Positions 32,283 to 41,312 of a DNA stretch of 49,705 bases are shown piece by piece (position 1 is the stretch's first letter; the number at the start of each line of letters is the position of its first letter). Below the pieces are notes generated by a model. The model did no database searches. It was not told the DNA's origin and was given only the letters and a program-made list of their open reading frames with translations. Source of the stretch: Candidatus Kaiserbacteria bacterium RIFCSPHIGHO2_02_FULL_55_25 (lineage in GTDB: Bacteria > Patescibacteriota > Minisyncoccia > Phycocordibacterales > UBA2100). Location: positions 89,626-139,330 of the forward strand of contig MFLL01000001.1 of the NCBI GenBank assembly GCA_001781335.1, in the 5' to 3' direction. Position numbers and translations under genes: made by a program.

Positions 32283-32669
32283 TTAATGTGCCTGTTTATC
32301 GAGCGTGAGCCAGTCTGCCCCGCCGAGCGAGAGCGCGAGTGTCGTGAGCGCGAGTGTGAAATCGCGCACGCCTATGTCGTTGTAGCCGATTCCGAATGCG
32401 ATGACGAAAAGGTGAAGTGCGAGCAGGAGCGCGACCCAACGGGTCAGGAGTCCGACGGCGAGCATCGCGCCGAGAATGACTTCAAACCAGCCGTTGAACA
32501 GCACGATGCCAGCCGGAGAAATCCACGTGAGATTAGCCGCCCACGCCGGAAGCCACGACAGCCAGCCGAACGGGTCCATCACCTGTGAAAATCCGAACCA
32601 CAGAAACAGCGCCGCAAGAGCGAGTCGCAAGACGACGGGGGCAAAGGCGCGCGCATCACGGTCGGTCAT
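32283..32669 (-). CDS. DoxX-like membrane protein
   Basis: 128 aa with four hydrophobic helices (about 10-28, 45-65, 68-90, 98-116). The pattern FFLWFG-type first helix, GWFEVILGAMLAVGLLTRW in the middle and the DFTLALTTLALSLGG end match DoxX/DUF4260-like quinone-linked membrane proteins. The exact role is not known. I place the start at 32669 because the preceding gene's stop and this ATG are one base apart (TAG-T-ATG), a junction used elsewhere in this window; an upstream ATG at 32687 overlaps the previous gene. Confidence 0.75.
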   Translation of the reverse strand: MTDRDARAFAPVVLRLALAALFLWFGFSQVMDPFGWLSWLPAWAANLTWISPAGIVLFNGWFEVILGAMLAVGLLTRWVALLLALHLFVIAFGIGYNDIGVRDFTLALTTLALSLGGADWLTLDKQAH

Positions 32670-32670
32670 A

Positions 32671-32877
32671 CTATTGAACGATTGCATCTACCTGCACGAC
32701 CGGAGGTGTCGTGGTCGCTGTCGAATCTGCCGGAAGAGTCGTGTCCTCTTGTGCATCGGTGGGTACCATCTGCGGATTTGTAGGAAGCGGATGCGGGTTG
32801 CGTGTCTGCATATAGACGAGCCCGCCGACGGCTACGACGAGAATCAATCCGATGGCAAGCGGTGTTGATGCATTCAT
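32671..32877 (-). CDS. single-span envelope protein, 68 aa
   Basis: N-terminal hydrophobic helix (about 5-22), then a proline- and threonine-rich tail facing outside (NPHPLPTNPQMVPTDAQED, ending TPPVVQVDAIVQ). Small anchored peptide with no family match. It overlaps or abuts the DoxX-like gene and both follow the glutamate dehydrogenase gene on the same strand. A TGATAGAAT box lies in its upstream region. Confidence 0.6.
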   Translation of the reverse strand: MNASTPLAIGLILVVAVGGLVYMQTRNPHPLPTNPQMVPTDAQEDTTLPADSTATTTPPVVQVDAIVQ

Positions 32878-32907
32878 GGCGTGATGCGACGATTCTATCA
32901 CGATGTG

Positions 32908-34131
32908 CTACTCCGATGCGAGCCTCTCGATTGCGACGACATAGGCGGCGTCGCGTAGCGTCACTCCGCGCTCGCGCGCCGTCCGGAACACCGCGTCGGA
33001 GGCCGCGCGCATTTTCTTTTCCAGTTTCTTGAACACCTCGGCTTTCGTCCAGCGCTCATCGCGTCTATTTTGGAACCACTCGAAATACGAAACCGCGACG
33101 CCGCCGGAATTCGCGAGAATATCGGGAATGACCGTGACGTTGTTCGCCCGCAATATTTCCTCGGCTTCGGGAGTCGTCGGACCGTTCGCCATCTCGAGCA
33201 CGACGCTCGCCTTCACGCCTTTCGCGATATCGGCCGTAAGAGCATTTTCGAGCGCCGCCGGCACGACGATGTCCACGGGCAGCGTCAGAATCTCATCATT
33301 TCTTATCGCTTTCGCGGCGGGATATCCCGCAAACGACCCGTGCTCCTTTTTGAATACCTCAAGAGCATCAATGTCATTGAATCCCTTGCCCGAGAAAATC
33401 GCACTTTTGGAATCGGAAAGCGCGACCACTTTGTATCCGGACTTTTGGAGGTAGCGGGCAAGATAGCTTCCGACATTGCCGAATCCCTGTATCGCAACTG
33501 TTTTGCCTTTTCCGCTCACGCCGCGCAAGCGAAGTATCTCGTCGAGCGCGAAACTACCGCCGAGGCCGGTCGCTTCCGTACGCCCTTCGGAACCGCCTGC
33601 GCCCAGTGGCTTACCCGTCACCACGGAGAGCGCCGGATGACCGACCGTTTTCTCATACTCATCGCGTATCCAATCCATAATCTTGCCGTTGGTGTTTACA
33701 TCGGGTGCGGGCACATCGAGCTCGGGCCCGATGACGGGAGCGAGCCTGCGCGTAAACTCGCGCGTGAGGCGTTCGAGTTCACCTTCCGACAATTCTTTCG
33801 GATTCACGGCAATGCCGCCCTTACCTCCGCCAAAAGGCACGTCGACGAGCGCGTTTTTCATCGTCATCCAGAATGAAAGCGCCTTTACCTCGTCCATGTC
33901 AACATCGGGGTGATATCGCGTGCCGCCTTTGTACGGACCGCGGATGTTGTTGTGTTGGACGCGAAAACCGCTGAAGACGCGGACACTACCGTCGTCCATT
34001 TTTAAGGGTAACGATACTTCAACGATGCGATCCGGCTGGGAGAGCCGCGCGAGCAGTAGCGGGTCGAGCGAGAGCGCCTGTGCCGCCTTTTGCAATTGCG
34101 TCTGTGCCGTTTCCCATGGATTCGCGCGCAT
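32908..34131 (-). CDS. gdhA: glutamate (Glu/Leu/Phe/Val) dehydrogenase
   Basis: 407-aa oxidative deaminase or aminating dehydrogenase. N-terminal domain has GGTRYHPDVDMDEVKALSFW, the catalytic-lysine region VPFGGGKGGI and APDVNT. The Rossmann domain has VAIQGFGNVGS. The C-terminal IPDILANSGGVAVSYFEW is typical of bacterial hexameric GDHs. It starts one base after the stop of the upstream envelope gene (TAA-T-ATG), so the two are in one operon. It may use amino acids as carbon or nitrogen source. Confidence 0.95.
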   Translation of the reverse strand: MRANPWETAQTQLQKAAQALSLDPLLLARLSQPDRIVEVSLPLKMDDGSVRVFSGFRVQHNNIRGPYKGGTRYHPDVDMDEVKALSFWMTMKNALVDVPFGGGKGGIAVNPKELSEGELERLTREFTRRLAPVIGPELDVPAPDVNTNGKIMDWIRDEYEKTVGHPALSVVTGKPLGAGGSEGRTEATGLGGSFALDEILRLRGVSGKGKTVAIQGFGNVGSYLARYLQKSGYKVVALSDSKSAIFSGKGFNDIDALEVFKKEHGSFAGYPAAKAIRNDEILTLPVDIVVPAALENALTADIAKGVKASVVLEMANGPTTPEAEEILRANNVTVIPDILANSGGVAVSYFEWFQNRRDERWTKAEVFKKLEKKMRAASDAVFRTARERGVTLRDAAYVVAIERLASE

Positions 34132-34132
34132 A

Positions 34133-35254
34133 TTACTGATACTGAATGTAGATAGGGCGCGGCTTGAGTCTGAGAATTTCCTGCGGGGAGAGCATTCCTG
34201 CCGAGGGCGGTTTGGTGTCGTTCTTATAGAAGAGTTTGAAGCCGGTGAATTGTATCGGCTCTGACGCGACGACCGTATTGTATGTATTGATTTTCTTCGC
34301 GGGGAAACCCCACCCGTCCATGTCCACCACTATTTGCACTTCGGGAAGCGGCGTGATGCGCTTGTACCCCGTCAGCATGTCATCCGTAAAGCGATGTATG
34401 ACGAGTATTTTCGGCGGCAAATTGTTGTCGCGCACCAAACCCGCGAGATACTGCCCCACCCAATTGATATCATCCGCATTGAACGTGCCGATGACAGTGC
34501 CCGGCTTCTCCCCGCCTTTCATAGAGAACTCCGGGTCAACGCCGACGTGCACATTCGGCAGTTTGAGATACTCCTCGTACACCGGCAATTCTTTTTGCAA
34601 AGTGGAAAGCCCAACCTGAAAATCAATAAAGACGACACCGCTAACCTTCTTCGCCATATCAAGTGCGATGTCTATCTGACTATCCGGCATTCGTGCGCGG
34701 TACATGCTGTCCTTGCCCGCCGCTTCCTGCGCTGTGACGAGAATATAATGAATGGCAGGAATGACCGGCGTCGTCGGGTCTGCGGCTTCCCAATTGGCGA
34801 CCTCTGCACGGAGCTTCGCGAGCATGACATCTTCCGGATACTCGCCGAGCACCCCCATGCCTTTGGAATAAAAGTTGCCGTAGTACGCGATGATGCGATT
34901 GAACGGCAAAAGCGCGCCTGCATTCGGGTACACGGTCTTCGCGGGCCAGAGCGGCACTTTCTTGGGGGTAGTCGTCGCGGTACTCGTCGAAACGGGCTCG
35001 GGGGCCGGCAACGTAGTTGTCGCAAGCGCGAGTACAAGCATGCGGCGGTCATAGTCCGCGGTATCAATCTTCGGTAACACAGGGACCGGCTTCCCTTCCG
35101 TCACCTCCGCGAGCGCGGAGTAATACGAGACGCCGAACATGTCGGAAACTACCGCGTACAGAAGGAACACACACCCGACGCCTACTGCGACCCCGAACAC
35201 CGCCGGCACCATGCGCGAACGCCCCAACCGCGACACTTTGTTTGCGCGCGCCAT
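34133..35254 (-). CDS. membrane-anchored extracytoplasmic protein, TIM-barrel-like
   Basis: 373 aa. An N-terminal anchor (about 17-38), a TTTP/A-rich linker (about 70-105), and a large outer domain starting NRIIAYYGNFYSKGMGVLGE. The alternating strand-helix pattern (VVFIDFQVG, VHVGVDPEFSM, VIGTFNADDI, ILVIHRFTDDM, VQIVVDMDG) resembles a beta/alpha barrel like those of glycoside hydrolases and related cell-wall proteins. No catalytic pair is certain (acid candidates D-P-E at HVGVDPEF). Operon with gdhA. Confidence 0.65.
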   Translation of the reverse strand: MARANKVSRLGRSRMVPAVFGVAVGVGCVFLLYAVVSDMFGVSYYSALAEVTEGKPVPVLPKIDTADYDRRMLVLALATTTLPAPEPVSTSTATTTPKKVPLWPAKTVYPNAGALLPFNRIIAYYGNFYSKGMGVLGEYPEDVMLAKLRAEVANWEAADPTTPVIPAIHYILVTAQEAAGKDSMYRARMPDSQIDIALDMAKKVSGVVFIDFQVGLSTLQKELPVYEEYLKLPNVHVGVDPEFSMKGGEKPGTVIGTFNADDINWVGQYLAGLVRDNNLPPKILVIHRFTDDMLTGYKRITPLPEVQIVVDMDGWGFPAKKINTYNTVVASEPIQFTGFKLFYKNDTKPPSAGMLSPQEILRLKPRPIYIQYQ

Positions 35255-35294
35255 GATTACGCTATTCTACCTTACGGACGACGTAGAGCGAGTG

Positions 35295-35321
35295 AAGAAC
35301 GCGAGCCATGCTCGCGTTCTT
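35295..35321. repeat. 12-bp perfect hairpin
   Basis: Perfect arms 35295-35306 and 35310-35321 with a CAT loop, between the DUF167 gene and the TIM-barrel-like gene. It may end the DUF167 transcript; no long T run follows. Confidence 0.6.
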
Positions 35322-35354
35322 CCGAGCCGAGGAGTTCGAAAACCGGCAACCGGT

Positions 35355-35576
35355 TTATGCGGCGACGGAAAGTATTTTCGACGGATGGTGATGACCCTTC
35401 ACGATGCGAACTCTCTTGACCGGCACCTTCAGGTAAAGCGCGACAAGCTCAACGACGCGCTCGTTCGCCATATTTGCTTCCGGTTTCTCGCGTACCGCTA
35501 TTTCGAACTTGCCTTCAGAAACCTCGCGAATGCTCTCGTTCTTGGCTCCCGTCTTGACGCGTACTTTAACGTGCAT
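35355..35576 (-). CDS. DUF167/YggU-family protein
   Basis: 73-aa small domain of unknown role. Family landmarks are VKVRVKTGAKNESI near the N-terminus, KFEIAVREKPEANMANERVVELVA in the centre (usual form ...PPVDGKAN..) and the C-terminal VKRVRIVKGHHHPSK (usually SxxKxxxI-G). Length is typical or slightly short. It follows the FlbT-like gene on the minus strand with its own near-start -10 (TACTAT). Confidence 0.88.
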   Translation of the reverse strand: MHVKVRVKTGAKNESIREVSEGKFEIAVREKPEANMANERVVELVALYLKVPVKRVRIVKGHHHPSKILSVAA

Positions 35577-35611
35577 ACGTGGCAGAGTCAGACATTGCCA
35601 TAGTAGCGGCT

Positions 35612-35650
35612 AAAAAGAGAAAAGCCTACTCCCGAGAATCGGTTTCGGCT
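35612..35650 (-). terminator. terminator of the FlbT-like gene
   Basis: AGCC/GGCT outer pairs with an inner CCGA/TCGG stem, then TTTCTCTTTTT on the minus strand, about 10 bases after the stop. Confidence 0.65.
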
Positions 35651-35659
35651 CATAAGTTT

Positions 35660-36049
35660 TCACGGATAGAAAGTCACTTCTTTCTCAAACATCCTGTAAA
35701 TGCGCTTCAGGGCCGGATACCACCTGTTATTGCTGATGTTGAGGGCGTCGTTCCACGCAACTTGGAGGTCTGGTGACGCTGCGATTTCATCCAATTGTGC
35801 AACCGCGACGCTTCTTCCTTCGTCCGTGCTCTGCATATAGGCATTCTGTAAAAGCAGGTAGAGCCCTCGCGCGGAGGTGGTCGCCTCTTCTTCGTTCATC
35901 ACCATTTTCCCGTGAAGCACGCGGGCACCCGGCGTAGTTATGAGTAACCTCGTTCTTTCGGTAAAGATGATTGTCACCCCGTTAATCAGGAGTCTCTCTG
36001 CGGGCGCCAATTCAAGTGAAAGACCCTTTCGACCGCTTTCTGTGGCCAT
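35660..36049 (-). CDS. flbT: FlbT-like flagellar regulator
   Basis: 129 aa, close to normal FlbT length. The sequence matches the family from end to end: LSLELAPAERLLINGV, RTRLLITTPGARVLHGK, VMNEEEATTSARGLYLLLQ, and the C-terminal WYPALKRIYRMFEKE. In Alphaproteobacteria FlbT represses flagellin mRNA translation. No flagellar gene is in the window and CPR bacteria normally lack flagella, so the role must differ. SD AAGGAG, promoter (36097-36125) and terminator are all present, as in the accessory class. Horizontal transfer is likely. Confidence 0.8.
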   Translation of the reverse strand: MATESGRKGLSLELAPAERLLINGVTIIFTERTRLLITTPGARVLHGKMVMNEEEATTSARGLYLLLQNAYMQSTDEGRSVAVAQLDEIAASPDLQVAWNDALNISNNRWYPALKRIYRMFEKEVTFYP

Positions 36050-36096
36050 CGTTACAACTCCTTAAAAAGAGGTTGACCGGGGTTTCGCCGCAGAAA

Positions 36097-36125
36097 ACTA
36101 TACACCGCTAATGTAGACTTGTCAG
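36097..36125 (-). promoter_or_regulatory. promoter of the FlbT-like gene
   Basis: Minus strand CTGACA (36120-36125), 17-bp spacer, TATAGT (36097-36102), giving a leader of about 40 bases with an AAGGAG SD. Confidence 0.7.
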
Positions 36126-36144
36126 CCCGCGGCCGCGAGCTTGG

Positions 36145-36288
36145 TTACCTCACCTTCTGCAGGCAGCGCAGGCACTCGAGCTGGCCTTCGCGGGTCTTGA
36201 TGTATTTGTTGCCGCATTTGCACTTCACGACTGCCGGCGCGTTCGGATTGTCTATCCACTTCCCGTCTTTCATGAAATTTTTTGACAT
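36145..36288 (-). CDS. 47-aa zinc-ribbon-like protein
   Basis: Short gene, directly after the DEAD-box helicase on the minus strand. The product has a CxC and CxxC pair (KCKCGNKYIKT...ECLRC, about residues 22-42), which is the spacing of a zinc ribbon, in a lysine/arginine-rich context. Such small ribbons often bind RNA or the ribosome. The ATG at 36288 and stop TAA at 36145 are clear. The distance to the helicase stop is 28 bp, so the two may share a transcript. Confidence 0.7.
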   Translation of the reverse strand: MSKNFMKDGKWIDNPNAPAVVKCKCGNKYIKTREGQLECLRCLQKVR

Positions 36289-36316
36289 ATGATTATTTAT
36301 GGTGAGCGTAGTCGAA

Positions 36317-37600
<1,284 letters not shown>

Positions 37601-37745
37601 GTTGTATATGAGCCCATTGAAGGGCTTTGGCCTAAAAGGCCGTTAAATGTGTCGAACTATCTCGGGACAGGTTCACGCTGGAGAGCTCTACGCGCGGCCT
37701 TGGTAATCCCAAGACAAAACCAATGAGAGAGAGTCTGACTGGAAG

Positions 37746-37774
37746 AGTGTATCAGATACTTCCCCGCTTGTCAA
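37746..37774 (-). promoter_or_regulatory. consensus promoter of the helicase gene
   Basis: Minus strand TTGACA (37769-37774), 17-bp spacer, extended -10 TGATACACT (core 37746-37751). It predicts a leader of about 138 bases with two short hairpins before the helicase ATG. Confidence 0.75.
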
Positions 37775-37789
37775 CAGCGGGAGAAACGC

Positions 37790-37927
37790 CTACTTTCCGC
37801 GGCCGTGGACCTGCTTGCGGCGGGGTTTGCGCGCGGCGAGCATCGCCTGCTTTGCGGCGAGGCGCTTCGCGGTTTTACGCGAGCGGGTCTTCTTTCTGCG
37901 TATATCTACGTCAGGTCTTTTTGCCAT
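37790..37927 (-). CDS. 45-aa very basic protein
   Basis: Strong support for a short gene: extended -10 TGCTATAAT lies 7 bases before ATG at 37927. The product (MAKRPDVDIRRKKTRSRKTA and on) is about 40 percent Lys/Arg and has no hydrophobic segment, like small ribosomal or RNA-binding peptides. I do not recognise a ribosomal protein family. It is divergent from the pseudouridine synthase gene and lies upstream of the helicase. Confidence 0.65.
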   Translation of the reverse strand: MAKRPDVDIRRKKTRSRKTAKRLAAKQAMLAARKPRRKQVHGRGK

Positions 37928-37955
37928 GCGCGCGATTATAGCACATACTCCCGTG

Positions 37956-38654
37956 ATGACGAGCGACGGCTACCCTGTCCGTATCAACAAATACATTGCC
38001 TCACGCGGGATTGCTACTCGCAAGGACGCCGACACCCTTATCGAGAAAGGGCTCGTGACGATAAACGGCCGCAAGGCGGTTCTGGGCGACAAAGTGCAGG
38101 AGGCCGACAAAGTCGAGGTAAAAGGCGCTCGCACCAAGTACCGCTATTTTGCGTACAACAAACCATCCGGAGTCATTACCCATTCCCCGGAAAAAGGCGA
38201 GACCGATATTATGCGAAGCATTCCGCTTCGCTCCGTCTTCCCCGTCGGACGGCTCGATAAGCGCTCATCGGGCTTGATTATCCTTACCGATGATGCGCGC
38301 GTGACGGATAGACTCCTCAATCCCGAATACACTCACGACAAGGAGTACCGCGTAACGACCCACGAACCGTTGCCGAATAATTTCAAAAAGGTTTTGGAGC
38401 GCGGTGTGGACATCGGCGGATACGTCACCAAGCCCTGCGAAGTGGAAATCCGTTCCGACAACAAATTTTCGATAACGCTCACCGAGGGCAAGAAGCACCA
38501 GATACGCAGGATGTGCGACGTGATGAAAACGAGCGTCGCTGAGCTACAGCGGGTGCGCGTGATGAACATAAAGCTGGGCACGCTCAAGCCCAACGAATAC
38601 CGCGAGCTCAAAGGGCAGGAGCTTGATCAGTTTCTGAAGGCAATCGGTCTTTGA
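37956..38654 (+). CDS. RsuA/RluB-type pseudouridine synthase
   Basis: 232-aa rRNA pseudouridine synthase. S4 domain at about 7-55 (INKYIASRGIATRKDADTLI), catalytic domain with GRLDKRSSGL (catalytic D101), HDKEYRV, and the C-terminal TEGKKHQIRRM and VRVMNIKLG. The start at 37956 follows CATACT by 6 bases; the frame opens earlier at 37815 but overlaps the opposite-strand 45-aa gene. The end overlaps the convergent obg gene by 47 bp. Confidence 0.94.
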   Translation: MTSDGYPVRINKYIASRGIATRKDADTLIEKGLVTINGRKAVLGDKVQEADKVEVKGARTKYRYFAYNKPSGVITHSPEKGETDIMRSIPLRSVFPVGRLDKRSSGLIILTDDARVTDRLLNPEYTHDKEYRVTTHEPLPNNFKKVLERGVDIGGYVTKPCEVEIRSDNKFSITLTEGKKHQIRRMCDVMKTSVAELQRVRVMNIKLGTLKPNEYRELKGQELDQFLKAIGL

Positions 38655-39600
38655 TGGTGTTGAGGGTCTTCTTTACCTGCCCGATGCTCTCGGGTTCGAG
38701 CAGTGATATCGGAGTGGCTGTGACGCCCGCCTTTTTCAGAGCGGCAAGTTTTTCTGCGACAACCTCCGGCGACACCATGTCCGTCTTCGTGAGAAAGACG
38801 TGTTCTTCTTTTTTCAGGAGTTCAGGATTGTACTCGCCCAGTTCGGTACGCACGAGATTGTAGTCGCGCACGATGTCCTCGCTTTCGGAAGAGACGAGGT
38901 GAAAAAGCGTCTTGGTGCGCTCCACATGCTTGAGGAATTTCACGCCGAGCCCTTTGCCCTGCGACGCACCTTCGATAAGTCCGGGGATGTCGGCGAGGAT
39001 GATTTCGTAGTACGCGCCGAGGTGCGGCTCGAGCGTCGTGAAGGCGTAATTGGCCACGCGACTGCGCGCGGCCGTCAGCTCATTGAGCAGACTCGATTTG
39101 CCGGCGTTCGGCAAGCCGATGAGTCCGATGTCGGCCACGAGACGCAGTTCGAGTTTGTAGTTTGCGATATCGCCGGTGGTTCCCTCTTCGGACTCTTTCG
39201 GCGTCGTATTCGTCGACGAACGGAATTTGAAATTCCCCCGCCCGCCCTTGCCTCCGCCCGCCACGAGCAAGCGCTCACCGGGCTCGATGATTTCCTTCAC
39301 AAAACCGGTGTCGAGATTGGTGATGCGCGTCCCCGCCGGCACCCTGAGCACGAGGTCCACACCTGCGCGACCGTCGATGAACTGGCCGCGGCCGTCTTTG
39401 CCGTCCTCGGCATGTATCTCTTTTTTGTTGGCATAAAACGACAGCGCGTTGATATCCGTGCATCCCTCAAAATATATGTTGGCTCCACGCCCGCCGTCGG
39501 CACCCGTAGGACCCTGCGCCAAGCGCACCTTTTGGAAGGCGACCGCACCCTTGCCGCCGTTGCCCGCACAGAGCCGGATTGTGACCTCATCTATCAACAT
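38608..39600 (-). CDS. obg: Obg-family ribosome-assembly GTPase
   Basis: 330 aa. Glycine-rich Obg fold (1-158; GGDGGRGG-like repeats as GADGGRGA, GGGKGGRGN) and the G domain with G1 GLPNAGKSS, switch region TTLEPHLG, and G3 DIPGLIEGA. The G4 motif reads TKTD in place of NKxD. The C-terminal OCT domain found in many Obgs is missing, so the protein ends with the G domain. It probably helps 50S assembly. It overlaps the convergent pseudouridine synthase gene. Confidence 0.94.
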   Translation of the reverse strand: MLIDEVTIRLCAGNGGKGAVAFQKVRLAQGPTGADGGRGANIYFEGCTDINALSFYANKKEIHAEDGKDGRGQFIDGRAGVDLVLRVPAGTRITNLDTGFVKEIIEPGERLLVAGGGKGGRGNFKFRSSTNTTPKESEEGTTGDIANYKLELRLVADIGLIGLPNAGKSSLLNELTAARSRVANYAFTTLEPHLGAYYEIILADIPGLIEGASQGKGLGVKFLKHVERTKTLFHLVSSESEDIVRDYNLVRTELGEYNPELLKKEEHVFLTKTDMVSPEVVAEKLAALKKAGVTATPISLLEPESIGQVKKTLNTIKDRLPSETDQAPAL

Positions 39601-39609
39601 GGCAGCATG

Positions 39610-39852
39610 CTACCACAGACGGACCAATTTCAATTTTTTCCCCCTACTCAACTTTTTTATCGCCGCTTCTCGCTTCTGGGCCGCGCTGCGATCGCGGGAT
39701 TGTTCCGAATACACTATCCGTTTCGCGCCGTGCGCTCGTGTGTAGTTGCCGCCCGTGCCCTTCTTGTGCTCCAAAAGCCGCCGCTTCAAATCAGTAGTCA
39801 CCCCCGTATAGAGCGTCCCGTCGCCGCATTGCAATAGGTAGACGAAATACAT
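39610..39852 (-). CDS. GIY-YIG (UvrC/YhbQ-like) endonuclease domain protein
   Basis: 80-aa single-domain GIY-YIG protein of the YhbQ/URI family: FVYLLQCGDGTLYTGVTTDL (GIY and YIG as VYLL and YTG), RRLLEHKKG, with the catalytic R and E positions present (SRDRSAAQKREAAIKKL). The start at 39852 is two bases after the stop of the membrane gene upstream (TAG-CA-ATG), so they share an mRNA. It may act in DNA metabolism. Confidence 0.88.
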   Translation of the reverse strand: MYFVYLLQCGDGTLYTGVTTDLKRRLLEHKKGTGGNYTRAHGAKRIVYSEQSRDRSAAQKREAAIKKLSRGKKLKLVRLW

Positions 39853-39854
39853 TG

Positions 39855-40226
39855 CTAGCCGAGGAAAAAGACGAGATAGACGCCCACTGCGGCGACCGTG
39901 ACGCCCATAAGCGCGAGCGTTGAGCGGCTCCAAGGCCTGACCATCGCGTGCAATCGCTCCGGTGCCAGAATGTAGAGCGCACCCTTGATGAGGATTGCCC
40001 ACCCTATCACCTTCACAAACGTTCCGAGCCAATCACTGCCGGCATCGCTGAAGACGATGAGCGCGCCGCCCAACACGAGAAGTGCTCCGACGACAAAAGT
40101 CATTGCACGGTTCTTGAATAAATCTTTCAGAATCATCCCGAGCGTCTTCTGGTGCGTTACGACGAATACACCGCTGACGATAAAGTACGCCCCGAGCACT
40201 TTTGCTATCAATATTGCTGTTTCCAT
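39855..40226 (-). CDS. four-helix membrane protein, 123 aa
   Basis: DUF2065-like small membrane protein with hydrophobic segments at about 5-25, 42-60, 70-88 and 100-122, and a charged loop (PERLHAMVRPWSRS). No enzymatic motif. The GIY-YIG gene starts two bases after its stop. A TATAAT box on the minus strand at 40277-40282 could drive this operon, leaving a leader of about 45 bases. Confidence 0.6.
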   Translation of the reverse strand: METAILIAKVLGAYFIVSGVFVVTHQKTLGMILKDLFKNRAMTFVVGALLVLGGALIVFSDAGSDWLGTFVKVIGWAILIKGALYILAPERLHAMVRPWSRSTLALMGVTVAAVGVYLVFFLG

Positions 40227-40382
40227 AGGTACAGATTCGTAATGAATTGCTAATGAATAATGCAAACTACCACCCAATTATACAGGGATTTTCCGGCGTA
40301 CAGACGAGATGCTGGGTATGACGAATTTCTCTAGTGTTCCAGCGAATGAAATATAGCGAACGGGCGTCTGGTACGACGCTCT

Positions 40383-40871
40383 CTAACGCCGGACACTTTG
40401 GTATCTGAGCCTGTCTCTTATAACGAGCACTCTGAGGTCTCCATCCATCATTTCGTTGATTTGCAGGTGCCTCGGAAGAATAAACATATCTTCGTTGTCC
40501 GGCTCGTTTCTTCCCGCCGGCACGATGTAGACGTTGCCGCTTTCGGGATTCTTTCCGAGCATGACTCGTATCCCCTCGCCTCGGCATCTGTCCAGAAGAG
40601 TATCCACGGGAGTGGTATAGCCCGGGAATTCGCGGTCGGTAGCAATCATTTTTGTGTGCACTTCGAGTTCTATACCGGGAAAAGGAAAACTTTCGCGGCT
40701 TTCGCTCATTTCCGCGGCGGAGGACATGAATCTCGCTGCATTTTCGTTCAGCATGTCCCGATATGAGAAGCCCTCGATTGCTTTTTGCATGCGCCTTGCT
40801 TCCTCCTTCTCATCTCTGTGGTCGTTTAGACCCTCGTTCACCGCACGCCTATTCTCGGGATTCTGTCTCAT
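40383..40871 (-). CDS. orphan protein, 162 aa
   Basis: Not recognised. Start at 40871 is preferred: TACACT lies 7 bases before the ATG, as in the leaderless core class. Helical N-terminal half with many charged residues (RQNPENRRAVNEGLNDHRDE), then a strand-rich part with HTKMIATDREFPGYTTPVD and MLGKNPESGNVYIVPAG. No signal peptide. It is the first of the small-gene cluster at 40-44 kb that carries the upstream element CGACGTTGGAAC. Confidence 0.6.
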   Translation of the reverse strand: MRQNPENRRAVNEGLNDHRDEKEEARRMQKAIEGFSYRDMLNENAARFMSSAAEMSESRESFPFPGIELEVHTKMIATDREFPGYTTPVDTLLDRCRGEGIRVMLGKNPESGNVYIVPAGRNEPDNEDMFILPRHLQINEMMDGDLRVLVIRDRLRYQSVRR

Positions 40872-40911
40872 GTGTGTCAGTGTAGCCCAAAAATCACTAG
40901 CCGAGTGTTTG

Positions 40912-40931
40912 GCCTGCCTGCGCAGGCAGGC
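40912..40931. repeat. 20-bp perfect palindrome, same as in uvrB
   Basis: GCCTGCCTGCGCAGGCAGGC, identical to the centre of the uvrB insert. Here it is intergenic. Confidence 0.85.
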
Positions 40932-40953
40932 GACGTTGGAACTACCGTCGCCT

Positions 40954-41253
40954 TCAGATAGTAAAGGCGGTGAGGACGACGATACCGGTGATGACGGCGA
41001 AGGCTCCGAGTGTCTTTGTGAAAAACTCCACCGCCTCGCGCTTCTGCCCATCCAAGTACATGAGAACGGGCTGGAAGAAGAAGATATAGCCCATGAAGGC
41101 GACCGAACAGACGAGCAGACTCAGCATTGCCATTGGTGCGAGTATAGTGTCCGGCTTGTCTCTGACGAGGGCGGGGCCGTAGCTAATGAGGAGAACGATG
41201 AAGACGATGTAGAGGCCTGCAACCAGCGCATTGAAATACGGATTCCTAGTCAT
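40954..41253 (-). CDS. three-helix membrane protein, 99 aa
   Basis: Three hydrophobic segments (about 8-27, 38-60, 78-98) separated by a polar loop (DKPDTILAP) and a charged one (LDGQKREAVEFF). Not recognised. TG-G-TATAGT lies 6 bases before the ATG, so the mRNA should be leaderless. It lies in the small-gene cluster next to the CGACGTTGGAAC upstream element of the next gene. Confidence 0.65.
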   Translation of the reverse strand: MTRNPYFNALVAGLYIVFIVLLISYGPALVRDKPDTILAPMAMLSLLVCSVAFMGYIFFFQPVLMYLDGQKREAVEFFTKTLGAFAVITGIVVLTAFTI

Positions 41254-41312
41254 ACTTTGACTATACCAAACCCAACCGTCTGAGGTATTCGAAAAGTGGT
41301 ACTCTATGTTGT

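Noticed and set aside
20505-35680. 13-bp match (TAGAAAGTCACTT) at the ends of uvrB and the FlbT-like gene
   Set aside because: Short, and in one case part of coding sequence; likely coincidence.
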